A stretch of 64,000 nucleotides of DNA from Talinum fruticosum (taxonomy: Eukaryota; Streptophyta; Magnoliopsida; Caryophyllales; Talinaceae), in NCBI GenBank assembly GCA_021018815.1, contig JAITYX010000123.1:744001-808000 (forward strand). Reading direction: 5' to 3'. Position numbers and translations under genes: made by a program. Under the pieces are notes generated by a model that did not search any database, was not told the DNA's origin, and worked only from the letters and a program-made list of their open reading frames with translations. This document shows, in pieces, positions 33,481-45,500 of the stretch (within the stretch, counting starts at the first letter, position 1; each line of letters opens with the position of its first letter).

Positions 33481-33665
33481 ACCTTGTCTTTATGTTTGTC
33501 AACATCATGGAAGAAGAGTTTCCTATTGAGCATAAGAAAGGATTTTAGGACACCATGTTCTAGTCTCTAGACCTATAGATTGTAGAAGCACATCATTTTA
33601 TACGGTCTTGCATCAAATATGAGAATAATGAACTTAGTTGATTATATTGTATTCATTTTGGCTAG

Positions 33666-34190
33666 ACGCATGCAAATTGCGAAAGCTTGTCATCTCGAGC
33701 ATCTACAAGGTAAGGCATGTACAAAAAGTTTTACCACATTGAATGTTAAATGAGTCAAATCATGGGGGTTCTTGTCAATGTGTCATCATTTTGTTAAATC
33801 TAAATTTTAATTGAATGTAGTACTTCAAAGAGTTGGATGATCTTAGAAGTCAGCTCGCGATTACAAAAGCTACAGCAGATGTAAGTACTACATTAGCCCA
33901 ATCAGCCTAGATGAAGTGCTTAGCTTTGTTAAAAGACCTAAATGATAAGAATAAATCAATAAAAGAACACGAGGATCGTGTTAAGAAGTTAGCGACAGTT
34001 AGATAAATTACGAGAATGACCTTCGAGCGAGGGAGTCTTCACAAAAGCAACCGAAAGACAAAAGTCGTGAGAGTTGAGCGTGATATCATGGAAGCCGTTG
34101 CAAAGCAGGGGTGAATAAAGATTATGAGCTTATGAAACTTCTAGATGAAGTGTCTCCAAATAATTTTGAGAAAATGAACAAGCTTTTCAT
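33666..34190 (+). pseudogene. Captured fragment of a plant coiled-coil gene
   Basis: A short exon (33666-33709, after a ggctag acceptor) reads MQIAKACHLEHLQ and is followed by donor gtaagg. A second exon starts at 33821 after ttgaatgtag and reads YFKELDDLRSQLAITKATAD, stop, MKCLALLKDLNDKN, then SIKEHEDRVKKLATV. Later pieces are VERDIMEAVAKQG (near 34070) and KLLDEVSPNNFEKMNK (near 34135-34180). Regular heptads and charged residues indicate a coiled coil. The text resembles a conserved single-copy plant coiled-coil family that I recall but cannot name with certainty. Stops and shifts rule out function. It sits about 0.4 kb inside a MULE end, so it is probably a Pack-MULE-type capture. Confidence 0.6.
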
Positions 34191-34599
34191 TCCCCCATAC
34201 TGCAAACCACCATCTTAAAAAGAAAGCTCCACAAAAACAATCACCCCAAAAACATGTAAATTTATAACCACCACCCTTATCACCCATCCCAAGCCAAATG
34301 TTAAGCCACTTCTCAGTAAACACAATCACACTCCCATAAAAAAAAAAAAACCATTCAATTCAATTCCAAACGAAATTGACCTATTTACAAAATTTCTAAA
34401 ATGCATAAGTCCATATACTATAAAAAAAACTTTCACAATCGCAACTAATTGCCTCCAATTTACCAACTTCGAGGCCATTTTCAAAGACATAAACACCACA
34501 ATCATCACAAAACTAAAAGAAAAACATACCCATTGAACCTTCACTAAAAAATGAAAAAAATTGGAAACTTACCTAAACTTAACCGAGTTTCTTCTCTTC

Positions 34600-34959
34600 T
34601 TTAGATGCCTCGATGAAATGCTTTCTTTTTTACACCATTCGATCAACACCAAACCACAGTGGTCGTGCCCTAAATGTTGTTTGTTGTTCTACTTCTTCTT
34701 TGTTGTCATCAACAAGCTTCCTTAACACTCTCTTCCTGCTCTCTCATTTTGTCTCTATTTGCCTCTCTCTGTCTCTCTCCTCTTCACTTGAATTACATAG
34801 CTTTATTTCAATAAGGGCAGAATTTTCATTCATCCTACCTAAGTGGACCACGTGCATGGCATGTGCTATCATCAAACTAGCACTCAATTGTCTTTTGAGT
34901 GTTTTAAGTCCTAGGGAAATTGACCCAAAATTGACCCAACACCCATTGTTCAATTTCCC
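34600..34959 (-). mobile_element. MULE terminal region
   Basis: This block is clearly homologous to 53370-53699. Shared pieces include cttgaattacatagct, aagtggaccacgtgc / aagtggatcacgtgc, tgtcttttgagt and the end caatttccc. The end carries a near-palindrome, GGGAAATTGAC..TTCAATTTCCC, at 34914-34959. At the second locus the same block lies upstream of the MuDR-like gene, so I take it as the element's terminal region. The inverted partner was not found to the left. Confidence 0.6.
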
Positions 34960-36429
34960 TTTTAGAAGGTAATAATCGACAGGAATACGAGTTTGTCATG
35001 TGAGTTAAGGTAAGGCGATAGAAAATGAGGAGTTCAAAGAAAGCTTACAACATTAGAACAAGGGACATTTTCTAGGGTTACGTGCACAATAGATAGAATG
35101 TTTTCGGCCAAATAATAAGGGTCATTCCACTTAGACCGACAAAAATGACTCGACCCGATCCAAATTGACGATCCGAAATCCAAACTAAATTGAACCCAAT
35201 TCAACACTTAAAAAACTAAATTGAGATGACCTGAACCCAAAGCTGAACCAAACCCGATTATTTGTAAAAAACATCTTATGTCCGACATCTAGATCATTTG
35301 TCCATTGACTCTTTTCCAATTGTAAAGGGCTCGAATTATATCTTTTTCTTAAAAAAGAACTTTCCTTCACGCAAAGGGAGTCTTGGCACAAGTATCAATT
35401 CCAATTTTCCTCATGAAAAATATGTTGATAACCAGGATAAAGTGCTAATGAAACAAGTATAAATGTTTAAGTTCACTCAATGTTCACCCATGGCGGTGTG
35501 CAGTAATTCTCAAGGATGATAAGTTTACGTTATGTGTTTTCTCTCTCTTAATGGTCTTTATATAAGGTCCTTGTTGCAAGGAAACCAGATAAAATGCAGT
35601 TGTATGTCAATTCTATTCATTTGGGATGTTACATGAGTCATCTTAATTCGAACAACAATAATCGCTAATTGTTGTCAACACGGGTCATGTCAATCGATAC
35701 GGGCTACTCGAGTTCGTTCCTGGAAGTAAAAATAAGCACCACCATGAAGAACGTGACCAACAAGGCTCATGTCCTTCAACACAGAGTTGCCCATGTTAGT
35801 TGCCATGCGTCGTGGTAATCACCACCGGGTAGCTCATTGTGGTCGCTTTCCATCCCGAGACTTCATGCTTGTTATCCGTGGATACCTTAGATGTTATCCC
35901 AACCTATCCAACTGCATTTTTGCATATTATATTATTTGAATTCCTTAACAATTCCCTGCCATTTCAAGAATGAGAGAAATAAACTTAAACTCTAAAGTAA
36001 TCTTGGAGATTTATACTTCATGAAATTATCTTGTGATTTGAACTTCCACTTAGTGGACATAATTTCAATTAGTTTGAATGTCATAATAGATAAGTCTTTG
36101 AACTATACATCCTTTCGACTAAATAGATACATCTCACATAAAAATCTCAAAATACACTTAAAATTTTGACACAATGTAAAGGCCATGTGTTCATATCCTT
36201 TATGAATGCATCAAACCAAGCACTTGGCTCTTTGAAGTGGCCACACCTCACACTCACATAGGTAGGCCTTAGAAATTGCTCCTGTAACACAAGCACCCAT
36301 TCGATCAAGGTCTATAAATAGTAATTAAACTCACCTTCTTATAACATTATAGTAAAAAGCACTCTCACCTACGGATGAAAATTAGTAGTATTAACAATCA
36401 CTATATGATGTTGTCACTCTTGAAATTAA
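34960..36429. other. No gene seen; short hAT-like repeat block
   Basis: 35130-35270 has a tagaccgacaaaaatgactc start and CCGAA-like repeats (gacccgatcc, gaacccaat) similar in style to the MITE at 7965, but without a second end. 36100-36429 may be LTR of the minus-strand copia scrap that follows, with tctataaatag near 36311. The rest shows nothing. Confidence 0.3.
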
Positions 36430-36844
36430 AACTTGACATCGTATTAAGAGTTAAGTTGAAGCTTTATTATCGGTGATCAAAGAAGTGGGCTTAAGTCCCA
36501 TCCCCCTTGATGTTTTCAACACCTAGTCTCTTTCCGGACCTTTAGTCAATGGATTAGCAAGATTATCTTTTGATTGTACAAAATCAATAGTAATCACTCC
36601 ATCCTTTATCAATTGATGAACATAAGCATGTCTAAGTCCAATGTGCCTTAGATAGTGTAGACTTATTATCACAATGAATGGAGAGTGGTAATATGGGTTT
36701 TGGCCAATTTCGAATATCCAACAACAAGTTTCGAAGCTATTCCGCTTCTTTACTTGCTACTACCAATGCCACAATTCAGCAGCCATGGTGGAATCGGTAA
36801 TACAAGTTTGTTTTTAGAAGCCCAAGAAACAGCGCTTCACCTAG
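36430..36844 (-). pseudogene. Copia RNase H fragment
   Basis: On the minus strand the RNase H text is readable with shifts: a VSWASK-type start near 36825, STMAAEL, ASKEAE, LRNLLLDIRNWPKPILPLS near 36740-36690, HCDNKST, then LRHAYVHQLIKDGVITIDFV and NLANPLTKG ending near 36530. A purine tract, catcaagggggatggg, follows near 36500, as before a copia 3' LTR. The fragment is cut at 36845 by a CACTA end. Confidence 0.82.
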
Positions 36845-37040
36845 CATTACTAGAAATTATATTTTTAATGATGACACTTTAACAATCAATCACAAAATTA
36901 GTCGTTAAATATTACTAATAATGAGGGAATTAGTTTTTTGTCGTTTAATTTCATCAAATAACCATCATTAAAAAACGAAAAAAGACAGTCATTATTACTT
37001 TTAGAATGTTCGTCATTAATATTATTAATAGGAGTGATGC
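36845..37040 (+). mobile_element. CACTA-like terminus
   Basis: The sequence CATTACTAGAAATTAT begins at 36845, one base off the canonical CACTACTAGAAATTA, with tag in front. Internal short repeats (cgtcattaat, aaccatcattaa, gtcgttaaat) resemble CACTA subterminal repeats. It interrupts a copia RNase H. The inverted partner was not seen, so its extent is unknown. Confidence 0.6.
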
Positions 37041-37400
37041 ATAACTTGGGGAAATAAAAATTAAGATTGAAAATTAATTATTAAAATTTTCCTCCTAAGT
37101 TAAAATTATTAAGCAAAAAAATCAAATGCAGTGAAGAATAAAATTTATTAGAATTTTAAAGGATTGATTGACTTAATTTTTTACATGTGAAGATTGAAAT
37201 TGTATATCTAAACAAAAACTAACTGCTAATTTTTCTCACGCGCTCTCTCTTCCCACTCTTGACTCCAAACGCTAAATCTCTCTATGTGTTCTCCTTCACG
37301 CTTGAATGCTCTCTCTCTCTCTCTCTCATGCTCAGTCGCCTACCACCACGCTGTCCTGGCTGCCGCCTACCATGGTCACCTCTTTCACTCATACGGTATA
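37041..37400 (+). other. Pyrimidine-rich leader-like DNA
   Basis: No coding region is supported. A ctctctctct tract near 37308-37327 and C/T-rich DNA continue on the other side of the solo LTR at 40114, showing that the two flanks were once joined. Confidence 0.4.
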
Positions 37401-40108
37401 TGTTAGGTCGTATTCTATACGTATTTTTAGTAATTATTTAGTTTATATTATATAGTTTATTTTATGTAAATTATTCTATTTCGTTTATTTTTACGTAATT
37501 ATCGAATAAAGTGGGGAAGAGAAGAAAAGACGTCAAAAGTGGGTTTTTAGCTACCGACAAGCATTGAAGAAAAGATATGAAGTCGATCCAAAAAATAATG
37601 TGTCAAAATATTTATTTTATGATATTTTATCTTATGAAATCTTATTTTGAAGAGGAGAGTGAAGAGAAATAACCATACTTCTAAACCCACTAGGACTTCT
37701 CCTTAGAGTTGCATGAACAGAAGGAAACTTGGAAGAGAAGAAAGATGAATAACCATGTAAGGAGTCTTACCATCTCACACCACCTCTCGTCACCCTACAA
37801 AAACCAAGCAGTTCACGGGAGTCCCACCAATCTTTATCACCATCCCTATCACCACCTCTCACCTCTCAACCTACGCCACCCATTCTCTGCTCTTCACATC
37901 ATCACCTCTCAATCTCCCTTCACCTAACCTAGTCTCTACCTCTCACTAATTCACGCCACCTCCTGCTTCTTCATCACTAGTAATCATCTTTCACCACTTT
38001 ATCACCAAAGCCCCTTCTCGCTACCACTAACATTATCACCATCCTCTATCTTTCATCATTGTCATCATTTACCCACAACTCCCTCTACCCAGCTCCCTCA
38101 CGGCTCCAGCCTTCTCACGCAGCCCCCTTCGCTGCCTCCCATCATCATAAAATCACAATCATCACAATCTTCATCATCTCATCATCACCTCTAGCCTCTC
38201 ATGCAGCTTTAGCCATCTTTCGCCTCTATCTTACACCATCTCTCTATCTTTCACTTCAACCCTTCTTTTCTTTTTCCCATCATTATCATCATCACGCTCT
38301 TCTTTCCATCACGCCATCAACTTCTTCATCTTCGACCGACCATCATGCCGAGAAGGATTTTATTAGTAGAATTATTATTAGTGTAATTTTATTTTTAAGA
38401 CTTTATTTTTATTATTGTTAGTTTAATATTAAAGATGATATTTTTATTTACTTTACGTGTCTTAAATTATATTATGTGTGAGTAGTTTTTATACGTAGTA
38501 TAATCTAGTTGAAATCATGTTAAATTATTTATTTTGAAACAAAGTTTTGATCTTTATTGTCTTATTGTTTTGGTCCATGATTTTATGATAATTTGTGCTT
38601 CACTTTTTTGATTTTACGTCTAATTAATTAGAGTGCACGCTAATTAGTTTTATATAAATTCATATGATAGTTTAAAGGGTTTGAGCACGCAATCGCTTGA
38701 TTTATTAGACATAAGTATCACCCTAGTTAATCATGGATGACTCATACCCATCTCTTTTAATTAGGAAATTATCATAGATCCTTTTTAAATCAATTTGCTA
38801 ATAGATTGGTTATTAGGTGATAAATAATATTTTTCTAATACTTAATGCTCTAATTTGATTAAATTCTAGTGCTAGTACTAGGGTTATCAATATTAGTATG
38901 GTTTATATTAGGACTAGGCCTAAGTAAACTAATAACTAAGGAAAAAGGGAGAAGATCCGCCAGTGGTTGTCTTCTATAGTTTAACTCATGTGTAGATCAA
39001 TTTGTGTGTTGATGATAAATAATAATTTGCATGGTACATATAGATTATACTAAGTGCTTTTTATAAATTTGATATTACTCATTTGCTTTTTTAGTTATTT
39101 TACTTAATTTGTCAATTTTTATTTATAAATATATAATCTTTATTATTAATTTCATTATCCCCCTAAATATCAATATTTTAGGTTAGTTTTAGTAATTTTA
39201 GTTTAATTTAATTTTGAGTCTTTATATATTTTAATTTTCAGATTATTTTTATGTTAGTTTTTATTATTTTTAAGTCAGTCCATTAGAAATTAGTTTAAAA
39301 ATATTTTATTTTATTATTTTTTGTTTTTTTACCTGTTTTTAGGGTTTAGATAGAATCCTAGTTTACTGTGAGTTTTAGAATTTTTGGAACCGATTTGATA
39401 ATTTTTCAGATTTAATTCTTGAATTTAATTACTGTAGGTTTTTAGTTAAATAAATTCGTATTTTTGGTTTTAAATTTTATTTTTATATTTTTAGGGTTTG
39501 TTTAGGTCTAGAAAATTACTGTTAATAATATGGATAATTTTATTATTTATTTTCGTAATTAATTTAGTGCAGAATTTTAGTTATTTAATTTTTCCCTTTT
39601 AGAACCTCGTTTGTTTTCTCGCCTTAGTTTTCTATTTTAATTATTATAGAAAATATCAAAAATAATTCTGGATTATTATAATTTTCATATTCTGTCTACA
39701 TTATTTATTTATATTGTTAGATAATTTGCTATTATTTTTAGCTATTAAATTATGAGTTTATTCTCTGTTTTGATTTTCTCGTTTAAGTTTTTCTTTGATT
39801 TTCTGTTTTGAATTTTTCAGTATTAATTAGGATAGTCATGTCAAATTTAGATTATCATAATAAACTTGCATAATTTTAGATGTCTTTCTTAGAATTAAAT
39901 TTTAGAATTTTACTAGTTTAATTTGATTTGTTTTGAGTTTTTACAAGATAAGGAAATAAAATAATTAGAGTAGTAAGTTTAATTGGATTGAAATTTTGAT
40001 GTATATATTATCTTTCCTCGTGGATTTGATCTCTACTTACCTATGCTATATTGTTAATTATAAGCCTAAGTAGTGATTTAATTTGTAACTCGTACGACAA
40101 GCTAACAA
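37401..40108 (+). mobile_element. Solo LTR, gypsy type
   Basis: It starts TGTTAGGTCGTATTC and ends GTACGACAAGCTAACA(A). The flanks are gtata (37396-37400) and gtata (40109-40113), a perfect 5-bp target duplication. The C/T-rich DNA on both sides fits one interrupted leader. The 3' part has the cctcgtggatttgatct...cttacctatgc block that I associate with the ends of gypsy LTRs. Inside, 37760-38340 is a C/T-rich stretch with many catcac/caccatc triplets. No gag or pol is present. It is about 2.7 kb. Confidence 0.75.
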
Positions 40109-40113
40109 GTATA

Positions 40114-40998
40114 TCTCTCACCATTTCTCTCACGCCGAATCCCTGTCCTACCTAGCAGCCCCCTACCTCTATCTAGCCGCCGCCTACCTCTACTTGGTTG
40201 ATGCCTACCTATGCCTGGCTGCCAGCGGATCCGAGAATAGGTACTACTTTCCGCCGATTTGAGAATAGGTGTCGCATAAACGTCTCAACCCTTGTATGAA
40301 AAATTCGGTATTTTTTTTGTTGCGTTTAGGGTATATTGTTTTAGGGATATTGATTGTTACATGATTTCTCATGTTTTATTGCTCTCAACTTGCAATTTCA
40401 TGAAGTAAATTTTCCGAGCAGGCATTCGTGGTTAATGGAATAAGAATCCTAGGTTTTGGTATGTTTAATCGCTTGGGTTTGATTTTGCTCTCTTTTGGAA
40501 AAATTGATTTAAGGCTTACATATTTTCTCTATTTTGCTAATTTCCATATGTTATTTAATTGCAATGAATTTAATTTACCACTAAACCGTGCAATGAACAT
40601 AATTGTTTTGATATAGATTTGCATCTTTCCGCTAATCTTTCGTCAAGCAAATATATGTAAATTAACAATTGAAAACTTATGGCATTCAACTCATAGGATA
40701 CATCTCCGTGCTTATAATAGGTGAGCCCTTGTATACATCTTTTTTATTTTTGACATCCCTCTCTGCTTTCTTTATCCATCACTTCCTTTCTTCTTGTAGC
40801 GGGGTTTGGTAGGTGATGTAGTGGTTTATGACAGAATGATCCGTTGATAATACTCGACTTATAAATGATGCTCTTTTGCGGTCTCCATGTTACGGATAGT
40901 GAGTTAAAGACAATGCCATGGCTGTTTGTTCTTGAGAAAGTAGTTTATGTTCGTAACATGCAGCAGCTATATGTGGCTAAGGATCTATCTCGCCCATG
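40114..40998 (+). other. Noncoding, continuation of the interrupted leader
   Basis: 40114-40260 is C/T-rich with repeated cctacctct blocks, continuing 37230-37400. An open stretch at 40865-40990 (PWLFVLEKVVYVRNMQQLYV) is not recognised and could be part of a captured gene. Confidence 0.3.
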
Positions 40999-41260
40999 CA
41001 CTACTACGAGTAATGACTTTTTACTACAGGCCTTTTATGACGGTTGAAAACAACAACCGATGTAAAAAATAAGGTGGTGGCATTTTTGTAAATAACCGTT
41101 CTTTTATTTCACATATTATTGCGGTTCATTCATTGAACCATAATAATAGGTCAATATGTCTACTTTTTACTATGGTTTGTGAAATAACCGTAGCAATATT
41201 TACTCTATTATTGTGGTTCTTTCATTGAACAATAGTAAAAAGTTTGTACTCTAATTACTC
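40999..41260 (+). mobile_element. CACTA 5' terminus with subterminal repeats
   Basis: CACTACTACGAGTAATGAC begins at 40999 after atg. The following 250 bp hold repeats such as ttattgcggttcattcattg, aaccataataatagg and aaccgtagcaata in both orientations, in the same style as 20209-20592. It is the upstream end of the CACTA element whose genes follow at 42590-49230. Confidence 0.75.
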
Positions 41261-42589
41261 GAGCGGATCGCTGCCCACCTCACTCTCTATTCTTACTCTT
41301 ACTCTTACTCTCCACTCTTGCTCTCATCACACTTACTTTCTCCTAGCTGTCGTTGCTTGCTCTAGGGTTCCCTCGTCATCGTCACTTGTCTTCGACTAGC
41401 TGTCGTTGTTGCTCGTGTTTCTTCCGTCTCACTTCTCACTCTCGCTCTTGCCGTAGCTGTGTTGTTCCCTCTTGCCTCTCACTCACTCTCACCGTTGTCG
41501 TGATAGTATGCAACCTCTCTCTCCCTCTTATTTTTTACTTCAATTTATTTTCTTTCTCTCATAGTTTAGGGTTTCACTACTCCGCCATCATCGCTCACTC
41601 TTTCTCGTAGTTTAGGGTTTAGGGTTTAGGAAAATAGATTTCAATAGTAGCATGCTAAATTTGCATATTTTCTTTTTGTCTTTGTTACTTGTACTATTTG
41701 AACATGTGTAAATCACTTGCTGAATTGTGGTGTACATGGTAGGGCTGGGGTGCGGATGAGGAAATTGTTGAGGTTTAGACTTTAGATACAAACTTAGTAA
41801 TAAAGGTTAGAGAACCGTAGTTGTTATATCATGTCTGTCATTCTAAAAATCTTAGCTACACTGAAATTTGTAATCTTACTACAAATATGTGTCTTTTGAT
41901 TCTTCTTTGGAGTTTTCATATACATGGATGAAAATGGAATTATATTATACCTTTCGTTATTGAAATTTGATTATCATGGCTTTGTGAGAGTATATGAGAG
42001 TGGAATCAAAACTTAAAACCTTGTTTATCGAAATTTCTTTACCGAGAGACTGAGTAATTTATGCACCCCCTTAAAACAAAAAAATTGACCTTTACAAACG
42101 GTATATTGGACTATTTATGTCGGGTAAGTCAGAATTTAAAAGCATGTTACTTAACTTGCATAACTTGTGAATCTTTGTCAAAATCATGTACCCTTAAGTT
42201 GATGGTTGTGGGTGGGAAATGTGGAGTATATACTCCCATGTATAGCGCATATGCTATATAATTATTTAAGAATCAATTCAATATAAAAGTTTTAAGTTGA
42301 TGGTTGAAGGCATTTTGACATGACATCTTATGTGAATCTTTTTCAAAATCATGTACCCTTAATCAAATAGACTCACAAAGAATACCATGCAGCCTTAAGC
42401 AAAAAGTTAAGGTTTTCTTTTTGTATTATATACGCTTGCTCTTGATTTTTTTTTTCAATTTGAATTTCTTTTGTGTTGACTTTTACACAAGAGCCTCGGT
42501 AATTTAGTGATTAGCGCGAGTATAAAATGGATCCTTCCAAAGTCACACAAAAGTCATGGAGATGAACAACGATGAATAAGGAGAAGTTG
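41261..42589 (+). other. CACTA leader, no coding region seen
   Basis: 41270-41600 is C/T-rich with cttactcttactc repeats, then tagggtttagggttta near 41620, probably a transcribed leader. From 41640 to 42589 I see no gene. Confidence 0.4.
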
Positions 42590-45500
42590 GCACATAGCGG
42601 AGATGATCCAACTCTCCTTACGCGAGTCCAATTCAATGAGCACCATTACCCGATAGGTAAGCACGCAGCTCGCTTTATGAGCTACGTTGGTACAGCAAGC
42701 CGCACACATGTGAACACCAACTACAGAATTGGAGCATAGTCCCGGATTCGGTTAAGGAAAACCATTGGAATCACATACGAGTAAATGCACTACATGTGAA
42801 CTTAGAATTACAACTTATTGTAAATAGTTGATACTAATGTATGTCGTTCTTGTGTTTAAGAAAACGTTCAACTTGGACATTAAGGAATCAGATCTCCTAT
42901 TGGTGAAACACAAGACCCTCATGTCGAGTGGTAGAGAAATTTAGAAACTTCAAGTCTCACATTGTCATTGTTTGGGTCTATAAGATAAGCGAGATCAAGG
43001 TAGAAGGTAGACCTTGGGAGATCTACAACTTCATGATCGAGGAGAGTTGGAAGAATTTTAAAGCATATGTCTTCTCTCCGAAATACAAGGTAATTTAACA
43101 TTTGTTCTCTTTTTTTTTTTTATAAGTCTTATTTACGGATAGTTTTTAGAGTTAATTTCTATAGAATTTCTTTAGAACTTAACATTTGCAGTCTTATTTA
43201 TAGATATTTTGTTGTCTTAATTACTTATGCAGGCACGAGGTGAAGCCAATTAGAAGAGGATTGGGAGCAATGCTTGTAATACCCATAATTTTAATGAAAA
43301 GCAGTTGTAAAGCACAAAATTATTGAGTATTATTCCGCGCATCTGGGGGTGGGTGACTGATTTTATTTACGGCCGGACATATTACTTTAGTATCCCTTTG
43401 GAGGCTGTTATCGAATAATTTAAATCAAGGAAATTGCCTCCCTTTTACTGAGTTGAACCTTTGCACGGTTAGGAATTGTCGTGGCCGACATATTAAAATA
43501 AGTTAAGATGCAAGCAGCATAAGAGGACAAAAGGGATACAAACTTGTCGTACACGAGCCGATGATTACTTTGGTTGGATTATGACAAGATAAGAAAGGTT
43601 ACTTGGAGGTCCAATAGAAGAGAGAGGCAAATTTTGTTTAGCGGTGGAGAGAGAATGCAAAGAAATAAAAGAAGGAAGGACCGAAGGGAAGGGGCACGGG
43701 AAAGAAAACAAAGAACCGGAAGCGAGAATCGGGAGGGGGAAAGGAGCACCGAACGGGAAAAGAGAGAGAGAGAGAGAGAGAGAAAGAGGAGGCGAGCGCG
43801 TGGGCGGAAGAGGCCGAGGGGAGGACCGCGACCACCGCAGGATAGAAGGCTGCGACCGGCGATGCGAGTAGGCGCGAGCGAAGGGAAAAGAGAGCGAGGC
43901 TGGGGCGAGAGAAGGCGAAGGCGGGACCCGAGGCGGGGACAGATGCGAGAGTGACCGATAGGCCGGAAACCGGGAAAGGCGGCGCGAGAAGGGAAGAGGA
44001 CCAGCGGCGAACACGTGAGGGCCCGACCGAGAGATAGCAGAGGCCAAGAACAACGAACCGAAACAGGGAAGTGAGGAATGGGAATCGGAGGCGGGGGAGC
44101 GGACCTAAACAGAAATAGAGCAAGAAAGGGAGCTTGAGCGAGTAAAACTAGAGGACCAGAGGCGAGAAAAGCGAGAGGAAGCAATAGGCCAGAACCCGGC
44201 ACAACGCAGAACACTCGAGGTGGGTAGTCTTATACTCTAAACTATTAGTAATTTCGAAATCCAAATGAACTTTGTTGTGATTATTGAATGTTTATGTGAT
44301 ATGATGAAGCTAGGAAATGATTATGGCTGAATTAGATTATGAGAAAATCGAATTGGACTGTTAAATCTAAATGAGGAACCTGAAGAAGCTTAGTAGTTGG
44401 TTAAGAGCTGAGTTGAGATGCTGAAAGTTTAGAAGGAATTGGGTTGTGTAGGTATAAAGAGCATTATAAGGATCTCAATTAGCATTTAGAGACAAAAAAA
44501 TTAGCATTTAGAGATAAAAAAAATGGTGATTATTGAACCTTGTCGTGAATATTGAATATGTGTGTGAGTAAATAAGTTTAGCGAGTTGCTAAAAGTGGAA
44601 TTAGGAGCCTTAAGGGAAATTGGTAGTTATTTAGGCCTGAATTGGAAGCCGGGGTATTTAGACGGAGTTGGGTTGCTTGGGTATAATGAGTAGTTTCAGG
44701 AATTTGGTCGGTTGGGGATGGGGATGAGCACGTTGTGGTTTGGGGGCATAAGTTGTGAATTAATATTTCAAATTGACCCTTAGAGATTTATTGAATTTAC
44801 GACATTAAGAGATGATTGCTAATATCGGGAAATAATGAGTGAAGTATAAAGAGGAGTATGAATTCATATTGAGTGATGAACAATTGAAGCATAGGAGCGA
44901 GAAGTGGGTGATTGCCAAGCTAATTGAGTTCAAAATGCGTTAAATCCTCAAGGTTGAACTAAAAACGAAGATAAGCGAAGCTAACGGAAGATGAGTGATG
45001 AAAGTGATTAAGAGTTACATAATTAAGGACGGGCGAACTAGAGTCGATTAATAAGATAGAGACATACAATGGGAATTTAAAGCTGGGGAATGACGAATTG
45101 CGAATGGTAAGGTTAAATTTAGTTAAAATATATATCTAAGTCCTTGAGATTAGATCAAATTTGAAGACAATCGTAACGTGAGGAACTCAAGCAATAAAGT
45201 GAGATTAAGAGTTATGTGGTTGACTATGGGCAAAAGGAGTTGAGTTATAAAGTAGAGATATAAAATGAGAAATTGAGGTAAATACAATGAAACGTGAAAA
45301 GCTGAAACGTCGAATTAGGTGGTATTTGCTCGTGGTTATTGTGGCTCGGAAAAATGAGCCAAACTTACTAAATTAGCGGATTAAAAGAGGTATAGTTGGA
45401 AAGGAACAGAGAATGACTATCTGCGATTGAATCATAGCTAATTGTGCAAGTAATGGTGGCTATTCGTGTTAAGTGATTTCTTTACGTGATGCTCAAAAGT

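Noticed and set aside
34613..34972. 119-codon plus-strand frame
   Set aside because: It runs through C/T-rich MULE terminal DNA, and the homologous DNA at 53370-53699 does not keep the frame.
38059..38421. 120-codon plus-strand frame rich in Ser, His and Ile
   Set aside because: It comes from the catcac/ctctc-rich tract of a solo LTR; no domain and no conserved text.
43565..44214. Open frames of 126 to 211 codons on both strands
   Set aside because: All lie in a GC-rich, (GA)n-containing island of a solo LTR. Overlapping long frames on both strands and Arg/Glu or Leu/Ser-only text are expected from composition.
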